NCBI GenBank assembly: GCA_017531385.1
Contig: JAFXLD010000086.1
Location: 1-64,000, forward strand
DNA from: Clostridia bacterium
GTDB taxonomy: Bacteria; Bacillota; Clostridia; Oscillospirales; Acutalibacteraceae
Direction of reading: 5' to 3'
DNA: 64,000 nt
Below are positions 1 through 7,642 of the stretch, one piece after another (position 1 is the stretch's first letter; every line of letters starts with the position of its first letter). The notes beneath the pieces are model-generated. The model saw only the letters and a list, made by a program, of their open reading frames with translations, did no database searches and was not told the DNA's origin. A program made the position numbers and the translations under genes.

Positions 1-96
1 ACCATTTACTATTATACTCGGAGGTTTTTCTTCTCTTCAAGTCTTTTCGGCTTGCTTTTAGCTCGCCGTTTTTATTTTTGCTCCGCTCGTTTCTCA

Positions 97-123
97 CCCC
101 CAGTAGAACTGGGGGTTTATTTT
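97..123 (+). terminator. Hairpin with T-tract, likely terminator of an upstream gene
   Basis: A perfect 7-bp stem (CCCCCAG at 97-103, CTGGGGG at 109-115) with a 5-base loop is followed by TTTATTTT. This fits a rho-independent terminator read on the + strand, for a gene that lies left of the window. Bases 1-96 contain no convincing gene. The stem is palindromic, so it could instead be a dispersed short repeat. Confidence 0.5.
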
Positions 124-146
124 CACCCCTAAAGGGACCAATTATA

Positions 147-170
147 GCAGGTACTGAAAAAAGTACCTGC
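147..170. terminator. Hairpin downstream of the chromate transporter pair
   Basis: A perfect 9-bp inverted repeat (GCAGGTACT, 147-155, and AGTACCTGC, 162-170) has a 6-base loop and lies eight bases beyond the stop codon of the minus-strand chromate genes. The T-run that follows is stronger on the + strand (171-180) than on the - strand, so it may end transcription from both sides. Confidence 0.55.
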
Positions 171-178
171 TTGATTTT

Positions 179-751
179 TTATATAGGAAGTTTTAGTGCA
201 AATCCTGTCACTATGCCTACAACAGCTGATATAACAATTATCAGTATCGGATGTACTTTCTTGAATGCAAGAACACTCATAACTGCGAATAGCACAAGAG
301 AAATGTAAAACTCATAACTTGTGAAAATTGCTGTGGAGAAACCGTTCGGCACAAAAACAATCAGAGCCATTGAAACTACTGCCGATGCAATAAGACCGAC
401 TGCGGCAGGTTTAAGTCCTGACATAGCACCTTTAACAATTTTGTTCTTTTTGAATTGTTCAAACAGTTTTGCAACAATCAGAATAATGATAAAGGAGGGG
501 AGAACAACACCAAGAGTTGAACAAACACCACCAAGAAGTCCGCCCATTTGTGTGCCTACGTAAGTCGCCATGTTGATTGCAAAAGGTCCGGGGGTACTTT
601 CACTGACAGCAATGAAGTTAATAAGGTCTTCCATCGGAATCCAACCATGTGCAAGAACTTCTTCCTGAATCAGAGGAAGCATTGCATATCCTCCGCCGAA
701 TGTGAAAAGTCCTATTTTAAAGAAAGTATAAAACAGTTCCCAGTAAATCAT
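179..751 (-). CDS. Chromate transporter, half-size subunit (second of pair)
   Basis: A 190-residue integral membrane protein of the CHR family, which exports chromate in characterised members; the physiological substrate in gut Clostridia is unclear. The CHR domain signature is present near the N-terminus: a FxxGLFTFGGGYAMLP-type motif at about residues 10-26 and an ESTPGPFAINMATYVG-type motif at about 49-66. Four to six hydrophobic segments follow. The length matches short-chain CHR proteins, which work as pairs of homologous halves. The start ATG overlaps the stop of the upstream partner by 4 bp (ATGA), indicating translational coupling. Transport is expected; chromate specificity is family-level inference. 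Confidence 0.9.
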   Translation of the reverse strand: MIYWELFYTFFKIGLFTFGGGYAMLPLIQEEVLAHGWIPMEDLINFIAVSESTPGPFAINMATYVGTQMGGLLGGVCSTLGVVLPSFIIILIVAKLFEQFKKNKIVKGAMSGLKPAAVGLIASAVVSMALIVFVPNGFSTAIFTSYEFYISLVLFAVMSVLAFKKVHPILIIVISAVVGIVTGFALKLPI

Positions 752-1308
752 CCCTGTTTCTCCTTTCTTTCGGTGATAAGAGAAGTCACAATTCCGAATA
801 TGGCACTTCCTGCGATGATGAACAGCACATTAATGTCCGTAAATGCGGCAAGAATGAATGAAAGTGCCATAATAATATAAGGAATAACAGCCTTGTTGAT
901 TTTTCTGAACATTGTCCACAGTGACTTGAGAATAAGAGCAAGAACACCTGCACGGATACCGAAAAATGCATACTGAACAGCTTGAATATCGTTAAACTGT
1001 TGCAGAAGAAGTGAAATGACTGAAATGATAATGTAAGAGGGGAGCACAACGCCGAAAGTTGAACAGAATGATCCCCAGAAACCTGCAACTTTATATCCTA
1101 CAAAAGTTGCAGAATTGATTGCGATGGGACCGGGTGTTGACTCAGCAATTGCGATGATTTCAAGTATATCATCATCAGAAATCCATTTGTGTTTTTCAAC
1201 AGTTTCTCTCTGAATCAGCGGAATCATAGCATATCCGCCGCCGAATGTGAATGCACCGATTCTCAGGAATGTGAGAAAAAGTGTCAGACATCTTTTAGTT
1301 CTTTCCAT
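748..1308 (-). CDS. Chromate transporter, half-size subunit (first of pair)
   Basis: A 186-residue CHR-family membrane protein, first gene of a two-gene operon with the paralogous half at 179-751. Visible motifs are FRIGAFTFGGGYAM-like (about residues 16-29) and ESTPGPIAINSATFVG (about 52-67), nearly the same as in its partner. Paired short CHR proteins are thought to insert in opposite orientation and together form one transporter. An AAGGAG ribosome binding site lies 8 bases before the ATG, and a consensus promoter is 33 bp upstream of the start (1341-1369). No chromate-resistance regulator (ChrB) is nearby, so a role other than chromate resistance is possible. Confidence 0.9.
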   Translation of the reverse strand: MERTKRCLTLFLTFLRIGAFTFGGGYAMIPLIQRETVEKHKWISDDDILEIIAIAESTPGPIAINSATFVGYKVAGFWGSFCSTFGVVLPSYIIISVISLLLQQFNDIQAVQYAFFGIRAGVLALILKSLWTMFRKINKAVIPYIIMALSFILAAFTDINVLFIIAGSAIFGIVTSLITERKEKQG

Positions 1309-1340
1309 TGGAATTATCTCCTTGAAATTTATCTTTAATT

Positions 1341-1369
1341 AGTATATCAAAGGGTTGTTTATAAATCAA
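1341..1369 (-). promoter_or_regulatory. Promoter of the chromate transporter pair
   Basis: Read on the minus strand: TTGATT (1364-1369), 17-base spacer, TATACT (1341-1346). It is the only good sigma-A type match in the divergent 178-bp gap on this strand. Confidence 0.6.
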
Positions 1370-1422
1370 CATAAATTACATAAAATAGTTAACAAACAAT
1401 GTATAAATAAATATCATATTGC

Positions 1423-1451
1423 TTGACAAAATGATGAATTTATCGTAAAAT
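1423..1451 (+). promoter_or_regulatory. Promoter of uxuA-eda
   Basis: TTGACA (1423-1428), 17-base spacer, TAAAAT (1446-1451), about 35 bp before the uxuA start. No operator-like inverted repeat is obvious around it. Confidence 0.65.
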
Positions 1452-1486
1452 TTATGATGTAGAAATTTGAAATAAGGACTGATTTT

Positions 1487-2539
1487 ATGAAGCTTTCTTT
1501 CCGTTGGTACGGCAAAGACGATAAAATTACATTACAGCATATCAGACAGATTCCGGGCATGGATTCCATCGTAACAGCAGTTTATGATGTTCCCGTCGGT
1601 GAAGTATGGAGTCGTGAAAGTATTGCAGAGCTCAAGAAAATGACTGAGGATGCAGGACTTAAATTTGATGTTATCGAAAGTGTTCCCGTTCACGAAGACA
1701 TCAAGCTCGGCAAACCTACCCGTGAAAAATATATCGAAAATTACTGTGAAAATATCAGAAGACTCGGTGAAGCAGGCGTTAAATGTATCTGTTACAATTT
1801 TATGCCTGTTTTTGACTGGACAAGAACTCAGCTTGACCATGTTCTTCCCGACGGCTCGACTTCACTTGTTTATTATCAGGAGCAGGTTGACAAGGTTGAT
1901 CCTCTCAAGAGTGATTCTGACCTCACACTTCCCGGTTGGGATGCAAGCTATACAAGAGATGAACTCGCAAGTGTTGTTGCAGAATATAACGCAATGACAG
2001 AGGACGATTTATGGGATAATATTAAGTATTTCCTCGAAAAAGTCATTCCCGTTGCTGCTGAATGTGACATTAACATGGCAATCCATGAGGATGACCCCTG
2101 TTGGAGTATATTCGGTCTTCCCAGAATTATAACGGACGAAAAGAATCTTGATAAATTCCTGTCGCTCGTTGATGATCCTCACAATGGCCTTACATTCTGT
2201 GTCGGTTCACTCGGTTGTTCAAATAAGAACGATATTGTTTCAATGGCAGCAAAGTATGCAAAAATGGGCAGAATTCACTTTGTTCATATGCGTAATGTCG
2301 CTGTTCTTGATAACGGCTTTGAAGAAAGAGCACATCTTTCATCATGCGGCAGTATTGATATGTACGCAGTTATGAAAGCTCTCCACGATAACGGTTTTAC
2401 AGGCTATGTAAGACCCGATCACGGCAGAATGATATGGGGTGAAACAGGCAGACCCGGTTACGGTCTTTTTGACAGAGCACTCGGCGCAACATACCTTAAC
2501 GGTCTGTGGGAAGCAATTGAAAAGGGAAGTAAGGAGTAA
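1487..2539 (+). CDS. uxuA: Mannonate dehydratase
   Basis: Dehydrates D-mannonate to 2-keto-3-deoxy-D-gluconate (KDG) in cytoplasmic D-glucuronate breakdown. The 350-residue length and the N-terminus (FRWYGKDD, then the IRQIPG block) match the UxuA TIM-barrel family, which binds a divalent metal. Residues expected around the metal site are visible: the AIHEDDPCW block near residue 200, GSLGCS near 240, HMRN near 267 and the RPDHG block near 310. The next gene starts 5 bp after its stop and encodes KDPG aldolase, so the pair supplies two steps of one pathway. Uronate isomerase, fructuronate reductase and KDG kinase are not in the window. Confidence 0.97.
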   Translation: MKLSFRWYGKDDKITLQHIRQIPGMDSIVTAVYDVPVGEVWSRESIAELKKMTEDAGLKFDVIESVPVHEDIKLGKPTREKYIENYCENIRRLGEAGVKCICYNFMPVFDWTRTQLDHVLPDGSTSLVYYQEQVDKVDPLKSDSDLTLPGWDASYTRDELASVVAEYNAMTEDDLWDNIKYFLEKVIPVAAECDINMAIHEDDPCWSIFGLPRIITDEKNLDKFLSLVDDPHNGLTFCVGSLGCSNKNDIVSMAAKYAKMGRIHFVHMRNVAVLDNGFEERAHLSSCGSIDMYAVMKALHDNGFTGYVRPDHGRMIWGETGRPGYGLFDRALGATYLNGLWEAIEKGSKE

Positions 2540-2544
2540 TAAAA

Positions 2545-3504
2545 ATGAATGCAATTCTAAAAGAAATAAGCAAAATCGGTATCGTTCCCGTTGTCAAAAT
2601 TGATAATGCAAAAGATGCCATACCTCTTGCAAAAGCCCTTATAAACGGAGGTCTTCCTTGTGCTGAGGTTACATTTAGAACTGCAGCCGCAGAAGAAGCT
2701 ATCGCACTCATGACAAAGGAATTCCCCGAAATGCTCATAGGTGCAGGTACAGTTCTTACAATCGAACAGGTTGATAAAGCCGTAAATGCCGGTGCAAAGT
2801 TTATTGTTACTCCCGGTTTTAATGAAAAAGTTGTAAAATACTGTGTGGATAAAAATATTCCCATAACGCCCGGTTGTCCCTCAACTTCTGATATTGAATC
2901 AGCTCTTGCTCTTGGTCTTGATGTTGTAAAATTCTTTCCTGCAGAGAATCTCGGCGGTATCAATATGATAAAAGCTCTTGCTGCTCCTTATGTCGGTGTT
3001 AAATTCATGCCCACGGGTGGAATCAATGCAAAGAATATCAACAGTTATCTCGATTGTGATAAAATCCTTGCATGTGGTGGTAGCTGGATGGTTAAAGACA
3101 CACTCATCAATGAGGGTAAGTTTGATGAAATCGAAGCTCTCACAAAAGAAGCTGTTGCAAATATGCTTGGCTTCAAGCTTGCTCACCTTGCAATTAATTG
3201 TGAGGATGAAACAAAGGCAAAAGCGGTGGCCGACATGTTCACTCTCGCATTCAATTTCTCACAGAGAGAGATTCCCGTCAGCTATTTCTGTACAGAGGAA
3301 ATCGAAGTTATGAAATTTGACGGCAGAGGCACAATGGGTCACATCGCTGTTAAAACAAATTATATGGATAAAGCTGTCGCTTACCTTGAAAGAAAAGGTA
3401 TTGCCCTTGATTATGAATCTGCACAGTATGATGCAAAGGGTAATATGACATTTATTTATATCAAAGAGGAATTCGGAGGTTTTGCAGTTCATCTTTGTCT
3501 GTAA
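2545..3504 (+). CDS. eda: KDPG/KHG aldolase with C-terminal VOC-like domain
   Basis: Cleaves 2-keto-3-deoxy-6-phosphogluconate to pyruvate and glyceraldehyde 3-phosphate. Residues 1-215 are a class I aldolase barrel: Glu41 in the AEVTFRT block, the TPG motifs at about 89-91 and 108-110, and the Schiff-base Lys129 in VVKFFPAE. The usual enzyme has about 210 residues; this one has 319. Residues about 216-319 resemble a glyoxalase/bleomycin-resistance (VOC) unit, with an LAHLAIN-type strand start, a GHIAVKT strand and an AVAYLERKG helix. The role of that extension is unknown. The gene is coupled to uxuA (5-bp gap) and is followed by a terminator. Confidence 0.93.
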   Translation: MNAILKEISKIGIVPVVKIDNAKDAIPLAKALINGGLPCAEVTFRTAAAEEAIALMTKEFPEMLIGAGTVLTIEQVDKAVNAGAKFIVTPGFNEKVVKYCVDKNIPITPGCPSTSDIESALALGLDVVKFFPAENLGGINMIKALAAPYVGVKFMPTGGINAKNINSYLDCDKILACGGSWMVKDTLINEGKFDEIEALTKEAVANMLGFKLAHLAINCEDETKAKAVADMFTLAFNFSQREIPVSYFCTEEIEVMKFDGRGTMGHIAVKTNYMDKAVAYLERKGIALDYESAQYDAKGNMTFIYIKEEFGGFAVHLCL

Positions 3505-3518
3505 TCAGAAAAATCATA

Positions 3519-3546
3519 AAGTCTGTCTTCGGGCAGACTTTTTTTT
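3519..3546 (+). terminator. Terminator of uxuA-eda
   Basis: Stem AAGTCTGTC (3519-3527), TTCG loop, GGCAGACTT (3532-3540), followed by a run of T. The stable UUCG-type loop and T-tract make a classic intrinsic terminator. It separates uxuA-eda from the transporter/LRR operon, which has its own promoter. Confidence 0.9.
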
Positions 3547-3590
3547 GTTGTTTTTTTATAAAATATAGCAAATATTAGCATCTGAATATA

Positions 3591-3619
3591 TTGAAAATGT
3601 TTATTATGTATGTTATAAT
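3591..3619 (+). promoter_or_regulatory. Promoter of the MFS-LRR-LRR-MFS operon
   Basis: TTGAAA (3591-3596), 17-base spacer, TATAAT (3614-3619), 33 bp before the start codon at 3652. Confidence 0.65.
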
Positions 3620-3651
3620 ATTTAAAATAATTATAAAAGGAGATGATTGCA

Positions 3652-5418
3652 ATGAGTGAAAAAATGGACAAAGTTGTCGATACCGTGAAAAACTTTGCCA
3701 CGGAAATAAAGACTCATTGGAACACTCCGGCAGAAGGTAAATATGTTCCTTATAAGGAGTATAAGGATGTAGTTATCGGTGTCGGCGCAAACTATACGGG
3801 CACAAAAACGCTTGAATATATCGGTTTCTTTTCAAGCTGTTTCCTTATTATGCATCATTATAAGTTGCCTTATCTCACATTCTCGGTTATCGGACTTCTG
3901 AATATGCCTCTTGGCTATATTACAGCATTGATCTGGTGGTATGTATGTGATAACCTCGGTTTCCTGCCTAAAAAACAGGAGAGAAAAGTTTATTTCGTTT
4001 ACGGTCTTATGATGCTGTTCGGTATTTCAACCATTCTCTTTGACTATTCGCGATTATTTGACCAATCGGGAGCATTTATAACGATGCTGAACAGTTTTGA
4101 GGGTATGAATGCCACGGCGTGTTTCAAAACGTTCGGTACGCATTTCCTGTATTCAGGCTGGGTCGGTGCAAGAAATATTTTCTGGCGTAAGAAACTGCTT
4201 CCCAAATACGGCAGATACAAATATTCGCTTTACTGCGATGTTATACCTAAGTGCGTAATGGTTTTCCTTATCGGCTGGCTTCCTGTATACAATATTCCTG
4301 ATGTTGCCACACGTGTATGGGTTGCAAATCTCCTTTTTGCTACATATAATGTATTCGGCTTCGGCAATGTTCTTGAAGAATGCACAAAACGAATCAGTCC
4401 AAATCTTCAGGAAAGAATTCTTGTCCGTAGCTATCCTGTCAAGATTTCTCACATCTTCAATTCAATCCTTGCAATCATTCTTCCCGCAATTGTCGGTATG
4501 CTTCGTCATGAATGGGCAGATATCAACTTCTACCGTTTTGTAATTCCTATTACATTTACAATTTCTGCTGCATTTACAATGTTCCTTGCAGGCAGAATCA
4601 AAGAAAGAATTCCGCAGCCGCCCATTGAGAAAAAAGTCCAGATCAAGTTCTGGGATGGCATGCTTGGTGTTCTAAAGAATAAATATTTGCTTATCAATAC
4701 CATCGTCGGTCTTATTGATGCACTCGGTAACGGTATGCTTCCTTTTGCAACAATTCTTTATTTCTACACATTCCGTCTCAGCGGTCTGCCTTATTCACTT
4801 ATTGTTGCACTCATTTCCTTTGCAGGTACTCCGCCTGACCTGTTATCTCCCTATTTCCTCAAGAGATTCTCATATAAACAGATTATGATTTTCTATCAGC
4901 TCAGCCGTGCAATCGGTAATGCAATCATTGCTGTTGCAATGTGGACACTCGGTGACAATCTTGCTCTCTGCGGCACAATCTGTATTATTGTTCTCTTCTT
5001 TATGGAAATGACAAAGACTGTTCCCACAACTGCAGGTCACGATATGGGTGTCCGTATCAATGACTATCAGATGTATCTTTCAGGTGAGCGTCTTGAGAGC
5101 TTCGGCGGTATATTCGGATGGTTTACAGGACCTATCACAACCTTCATTGGTCTTATTATTCCTATTTTCCTTCTCAAGTACGGTTTTAACAGTAACTGGG
5201 AAATCCTTTTCTTTGACGGTTCAAGAAGAAATATCGTAGTTATTCCCATTATCGTTGATACAATCGGATTCTTCCTTATGACAATTCCGTATCTGTTCTG
5301 GGATTACGATAATAAGAAACAGAATCTTGTTATGGAAGTTCTCAAACGTCGAGCAGAAGTCACCGAAAAGAAGGCAGAAGAAGAAGGTAAATCAACTGCA
5401 GGCAGTTATAAAGGTTAA
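3652..5418 (+). CDS. Long MFS (GPH-like) transporter, copy 1 of an MFS-LRR module
   Basis: A 588-residue polytopic membrane protein with about 12 hydrophobic segments, most like the glycoside-pentoside-hexuronide branch of the major facilitator superfamily; hexuronide uptake is inferred from the uxuA-eda neighbours. An ATG at 3643 abuts the AAAAGGAG site, so the ATG at 3652 (9-base spacing) is the start. A cytoplasmic N-terminal block, THWNTPAEGKYVPYKEY (residues 21-37), is identical in the paralogue at 7643-9418. A DYQMYLSGER motif and GWFTGPI lie in the last third, and the charged tail is rich in Glu and Lys. The protein is about 100 residues longer than typical GPH carriers. It is the first gene of a four-gene operon. 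Confidence 0.85.
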   Translation: MSEKMDKVVDTVKNFATEIKTHWNTPAEGKYVPYKEYKDVVIGVGANYTGTKTLEYIGFFSSCFLIMHHYKLPYLTFSVIGLLNMPLGYITALIWWYVCDNLGFLPKKQERKVYFVYGLMMLFGISTILFDYSRLFDQSGAFITMLNSFEGMNATACFKTFGTHFLYSGWVGARNIFWRKKLLPKYGRYKYSLYCDVIPKCVMVFLIGWLPVYNIPDVATRVWVANLLFATYNVFGFGNVLEECTKRISPNLQERILVRSYPVKISHIFNSILAIILPAIVGMLRHEWADINFYRFVIPITFTISAAFTMFLAGRIKERIPQPPIEKKVQIKFWDGMLGVLKNKYLLINTIVGLIDALGNGMLPFATILYFYTFRLSGLPYSLIVALISFAGTPPDLLSPYFLKRFSYKQIMIFYQLSRAIGNAIIAVAMWTLGDNLALCGTICIIVLFFMEMTKTVPTTAGHDMGVRINDYQMYLSGERLESFGGIFGWFTGPITTFIGLIIPIFLLKYGFNSNWEILFFDGSRRNIVVIPIIVDTIGFFLMTIPYLFWDYDNKKQNLVMEVLKRRAEVTEKKAEEEGKSTAGSYKG

Positions 5419-5433
5419 TGGAGGTGAGTTTTT

Positions 5434-6660
5434 ATGAGTAAAAAAGAAAAAAATGCAAATAAAGGCACTGTTTTACAAGACGATATAAAGCTTGACATTC
5501 CTGAAGACGAAATATGGACTTATCAGATCGAAGGTCTTGCAGCACCTCATATAAACAAGCCTTACAAATACTATAATCTCAAAAAAGCTATATTTGTAAT
5601 CGTGATTATCATTGCTGTTTCACTTTCAATTTATTTCAGTATTCTTGCTCTGCAGAATGAAACATTTGAATATGAACAGGTTGATGGTGGTTACAAATTT
5701 ACAAAATTCAGCAATACGGGTTATCTTTATGAACTTGATATTGATTATGTATCCGATATTGAATATATCCCGGGAAATAATAACCCTGCAACAAACTTTA
5801 AGGTTGTAAAGGATGAATCAAAACCAATCACGGCTGTAAGACAGTTCACTCTTAACTGTGACGATAAAATCAAAACAATCACAATCGGTGCTCATGTTGA
5901 GAATGTTGATCCTAAAGCATTCTATTCATGCTGGGCATTACAGAATATTGAGGTTGACGAAAATAATCCTAATTACTGCGATGTTGATGGTGTTCTTTAT
6001 AATAAGGATAAAACAGAAATTCTTTGTTACCCTTGTGACCATGATGAATATCTCAGACAGAAATACGGTTACGAAGCAGAACTCTACACCAATGATATTA
6101 CACCCGAATATGAAAGAGACATCCAGACTTATGTAGTGCCTTCAACAGTAACAAAGCTCGGTGAAATGTGCTTCAACTATGCAAACTTAAGAGCAATTTA
6201 TCTTCCCGAAGGTCTTAAAACAGTTGAAACACTTGCTGTTTTCAAACTGCACGAAAAGTTAGATCAGTGGGGAACAACCCCATCACTTCACAACATATTT
6301 ACATACAAAGCAAAAGACGTTGCGGATACTCATTTTACATCAGAAGATGCACTTGGTGAAGTTTATCTTTCTCTTCCCGAAGGACTTGAATTCATTGGCT
6401 CAGACGCTTTCAGCTTCAATCAGAATCTTCAGTATGTGTTTATTCCTGAAAATGTCAAGGACATCGGACACCACGCATTCTGGGATACATGCTATAAAGA
6501 GGGTGGCGACCTCAAAGGCGTAACTGTGATGAATGTAGCTGTAAGTGAAGAAAAGTTCGAAGAACTCACAGTTGGTGATAACTGGCTTCCTCAGTATGAC
6601 TATCTTCTCTTTAAAAAGAATATTGATGTCAATTATTCTGCGGAAAGATCTGAAAAATAA
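5434..6660 (+). CDS. Membrane-anchored BspA-type leucine-rich repeat protein A
   Basis: A 408-residue protein with a charged cytoplasmic N-terminus (1-51), one transmembrane helix (about 52-73) and an extracytoplasmic region with BspA/LRR_5-type repeats. Repeat cores are visible as TITIGAHVENVDPKAFYSC, LPEGLKTVETLAVF, LPEGLEFIGSDAFSF and IPENVKDIGHHAFWD. A CDVDGVLY block and a GDNWLP block near the C-terminus recur in the next gene, so the two are paralogues. It has no signal peptidase site, so it should stay anchored. LRR_5 domains usually mediate binding. Its place between two transporters suggests an extracellular accessory or substrate-capturing subunit; that is inference. It starts 15 bp after the upstream stop, with a GGAGGTGA site. 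Confidence 0.8.
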   Translation: MSKKEKNANKGTVLQDDIKLDIPEDEIWTYQIEGLAAPHINKPYKYYNLKKAIFVIVIIIAVSLSIYFSILALQNETFEYEQVDGGYKFTKFSNTGYLYELDIDYVSDIEYIPGNNNPATNFKVVKDESKPITAVRQFTLNCDDKIKTITIGAHVENVDPKAFYSCWALQNIEVDENNPNYCDVDGVLYNKDKTEILCYPCDHDEYLRQKYGYEAELYTNDITPEYERDIQTYVVPSTVTKLGEMCFNYANLRAIYLPEGLKTVETLAVFKLHEKLDQWGTTPSLHNIFTYKAKDVADTHFTSEDALGEVYLSLPEGLEFIGSDAFSFNQNLQYVFIPENVKDIGHHAFWDTCYKEGGDLKGVTVMNVAVSEEKFEELTVGDNWLPQYDYLLFKKNIDVNYSAERSEK

Positions 6661-6677
6661 GCAGGGGAGGGATAAAT

Positions 6678-7640
6678 ATGCCAACCTGGAAAAAAATCTT
6701 ATTTATTCTGGTTCTCACATCATTTATAGGACTTTCTTTGTTTTTCACATTCTATTCAATAGCAAGAGATACATTTGAATTTGAAGAACAGACAAATGTC
6801 GGAGAAATTGAGGGACTGAACGGTTGGGTTTTCTATGGTTTTAACGGCAATTCATCCGTTAAAGAAGTTCATGTGGATTATGCCAGAGATGAAAACGGAG
6901 AAAATCCTGATACTTCAAAGCCTGTTGTCGGTGTTGATTCATTTACAATTGTAAGTGACGAATTTGTTGAATATATTTATATAGGTAAAGATGTTCAGTA
7001 TATCAGTGAGCAGGCATTTTATTACTGTAAGATGCTCAAAGCTGTTTTTGTTGATGATGAAAACCCGTATTTCTGCGATGTGGACGGTGTTCTGTTTACA
7101 AAGGATATGAAGACACTTATTCTTCATCCTATCTGCAACGGAAATTGGAAAGTTGAGCAAGGTATTGCTGAAACAAATGATACATTTGTGATTCCCGAAG
7201 GTGTTGAAAATGTAGGCGGTTACAGCTTTTATAAAAATGCAGACCTTGTGCATCTGACTTTCCCAAGCACTCTTAAAACAATCGGTGATATGGCGTTCTT
7301 TAGTTGCGGCAGTATGTGGAGTGTCTGGTTCCCGGAAGGTCTTGAATCGATCGGTGCAGATGCATTCAGTTATTGCGGAAGTATCAGCCCTGTAATGTAT
7401 ATTCCGTCAACCATAAAATCTATTGATGACTATGCTTTTTTCTCCTGTGGCGGTATCAGGGTAATGTATATGGGTGCTGAAAGTGAAGACGGAATTGAAT
7501 TCGGCGAAAGTTGGCTTCCCAAAAATGATTCAAAAGTTCTTTTCAATGTTGCCATAACACCTGAATACGGAAAGACTCTTGATGAAGCTAAAGCTGAAAA
7601 AGAAAGAATTGATAATCTTGATACACAGGAGGTTGAGTAA
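6678..7640 (+). CDS. Membrane-anchored BspA-type leucine-rich repeat protein B
   Basis: A 320-residue paralogue of the upstream LRR protein, with a very short cytoplasmic N-terminus, a transmembrane helix at about 6-27 and an outside LRR_5 region. Typical repeats are IPEGVENVGGYSFYKN, FPSTLKTIGDMAFFSC, FPEGLESIGADAFSYC and IPSTIKSIDDYAFFSC, about 23 residues each. Shared with protein A are CDVDGVLF (about residue 135) and GESWLP near the C-terminus. The tail is charged (KAEKERIDN). It lies 17 bp after protein A with a GGGAGG site and ends two bases before the next transporter, whose ribosome binding site (AGGAGG) lies inside this gene. It probably forms a complex with the flanking carriers (inference). 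Confidence 0.8.
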   Translation: MPTWKKILFILVLTSFIGLSLFFTFYSIARDTFEFEEQTNVGEIEGLNGWVFYGFNGNSSVKEVHVDYARDENGENPDTSKPVVGVDSFTIVSDEFVEYIYIGKDVQYISEQAFYYCKMLKAVFVDDENPYFCDVDGVLFTKDMKTLILHPICNGNWKVEQGIAETNDTFVIPEGVENVGGYSFYKNADLVHLTFPSTLKTIGDMAFFSCGSMWSVWFPEGLESIGADAFSYCGSISPVMYIPSTIKSIDDYAFFSCGGIRVMYMGAESEDGIEFGESWLPKNDSKVLFNVAITPEYGKTLDEAKAEKERIDNLDTQEVE

Positions 7641-7642
7641 TT

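Noticed and set aside
97..115. Possible CRISPR repeat remnant
   Set aside because: A single palindromic unit without spacers, repeats or cas genes; terminator or dispersed repeat is a better explanation.
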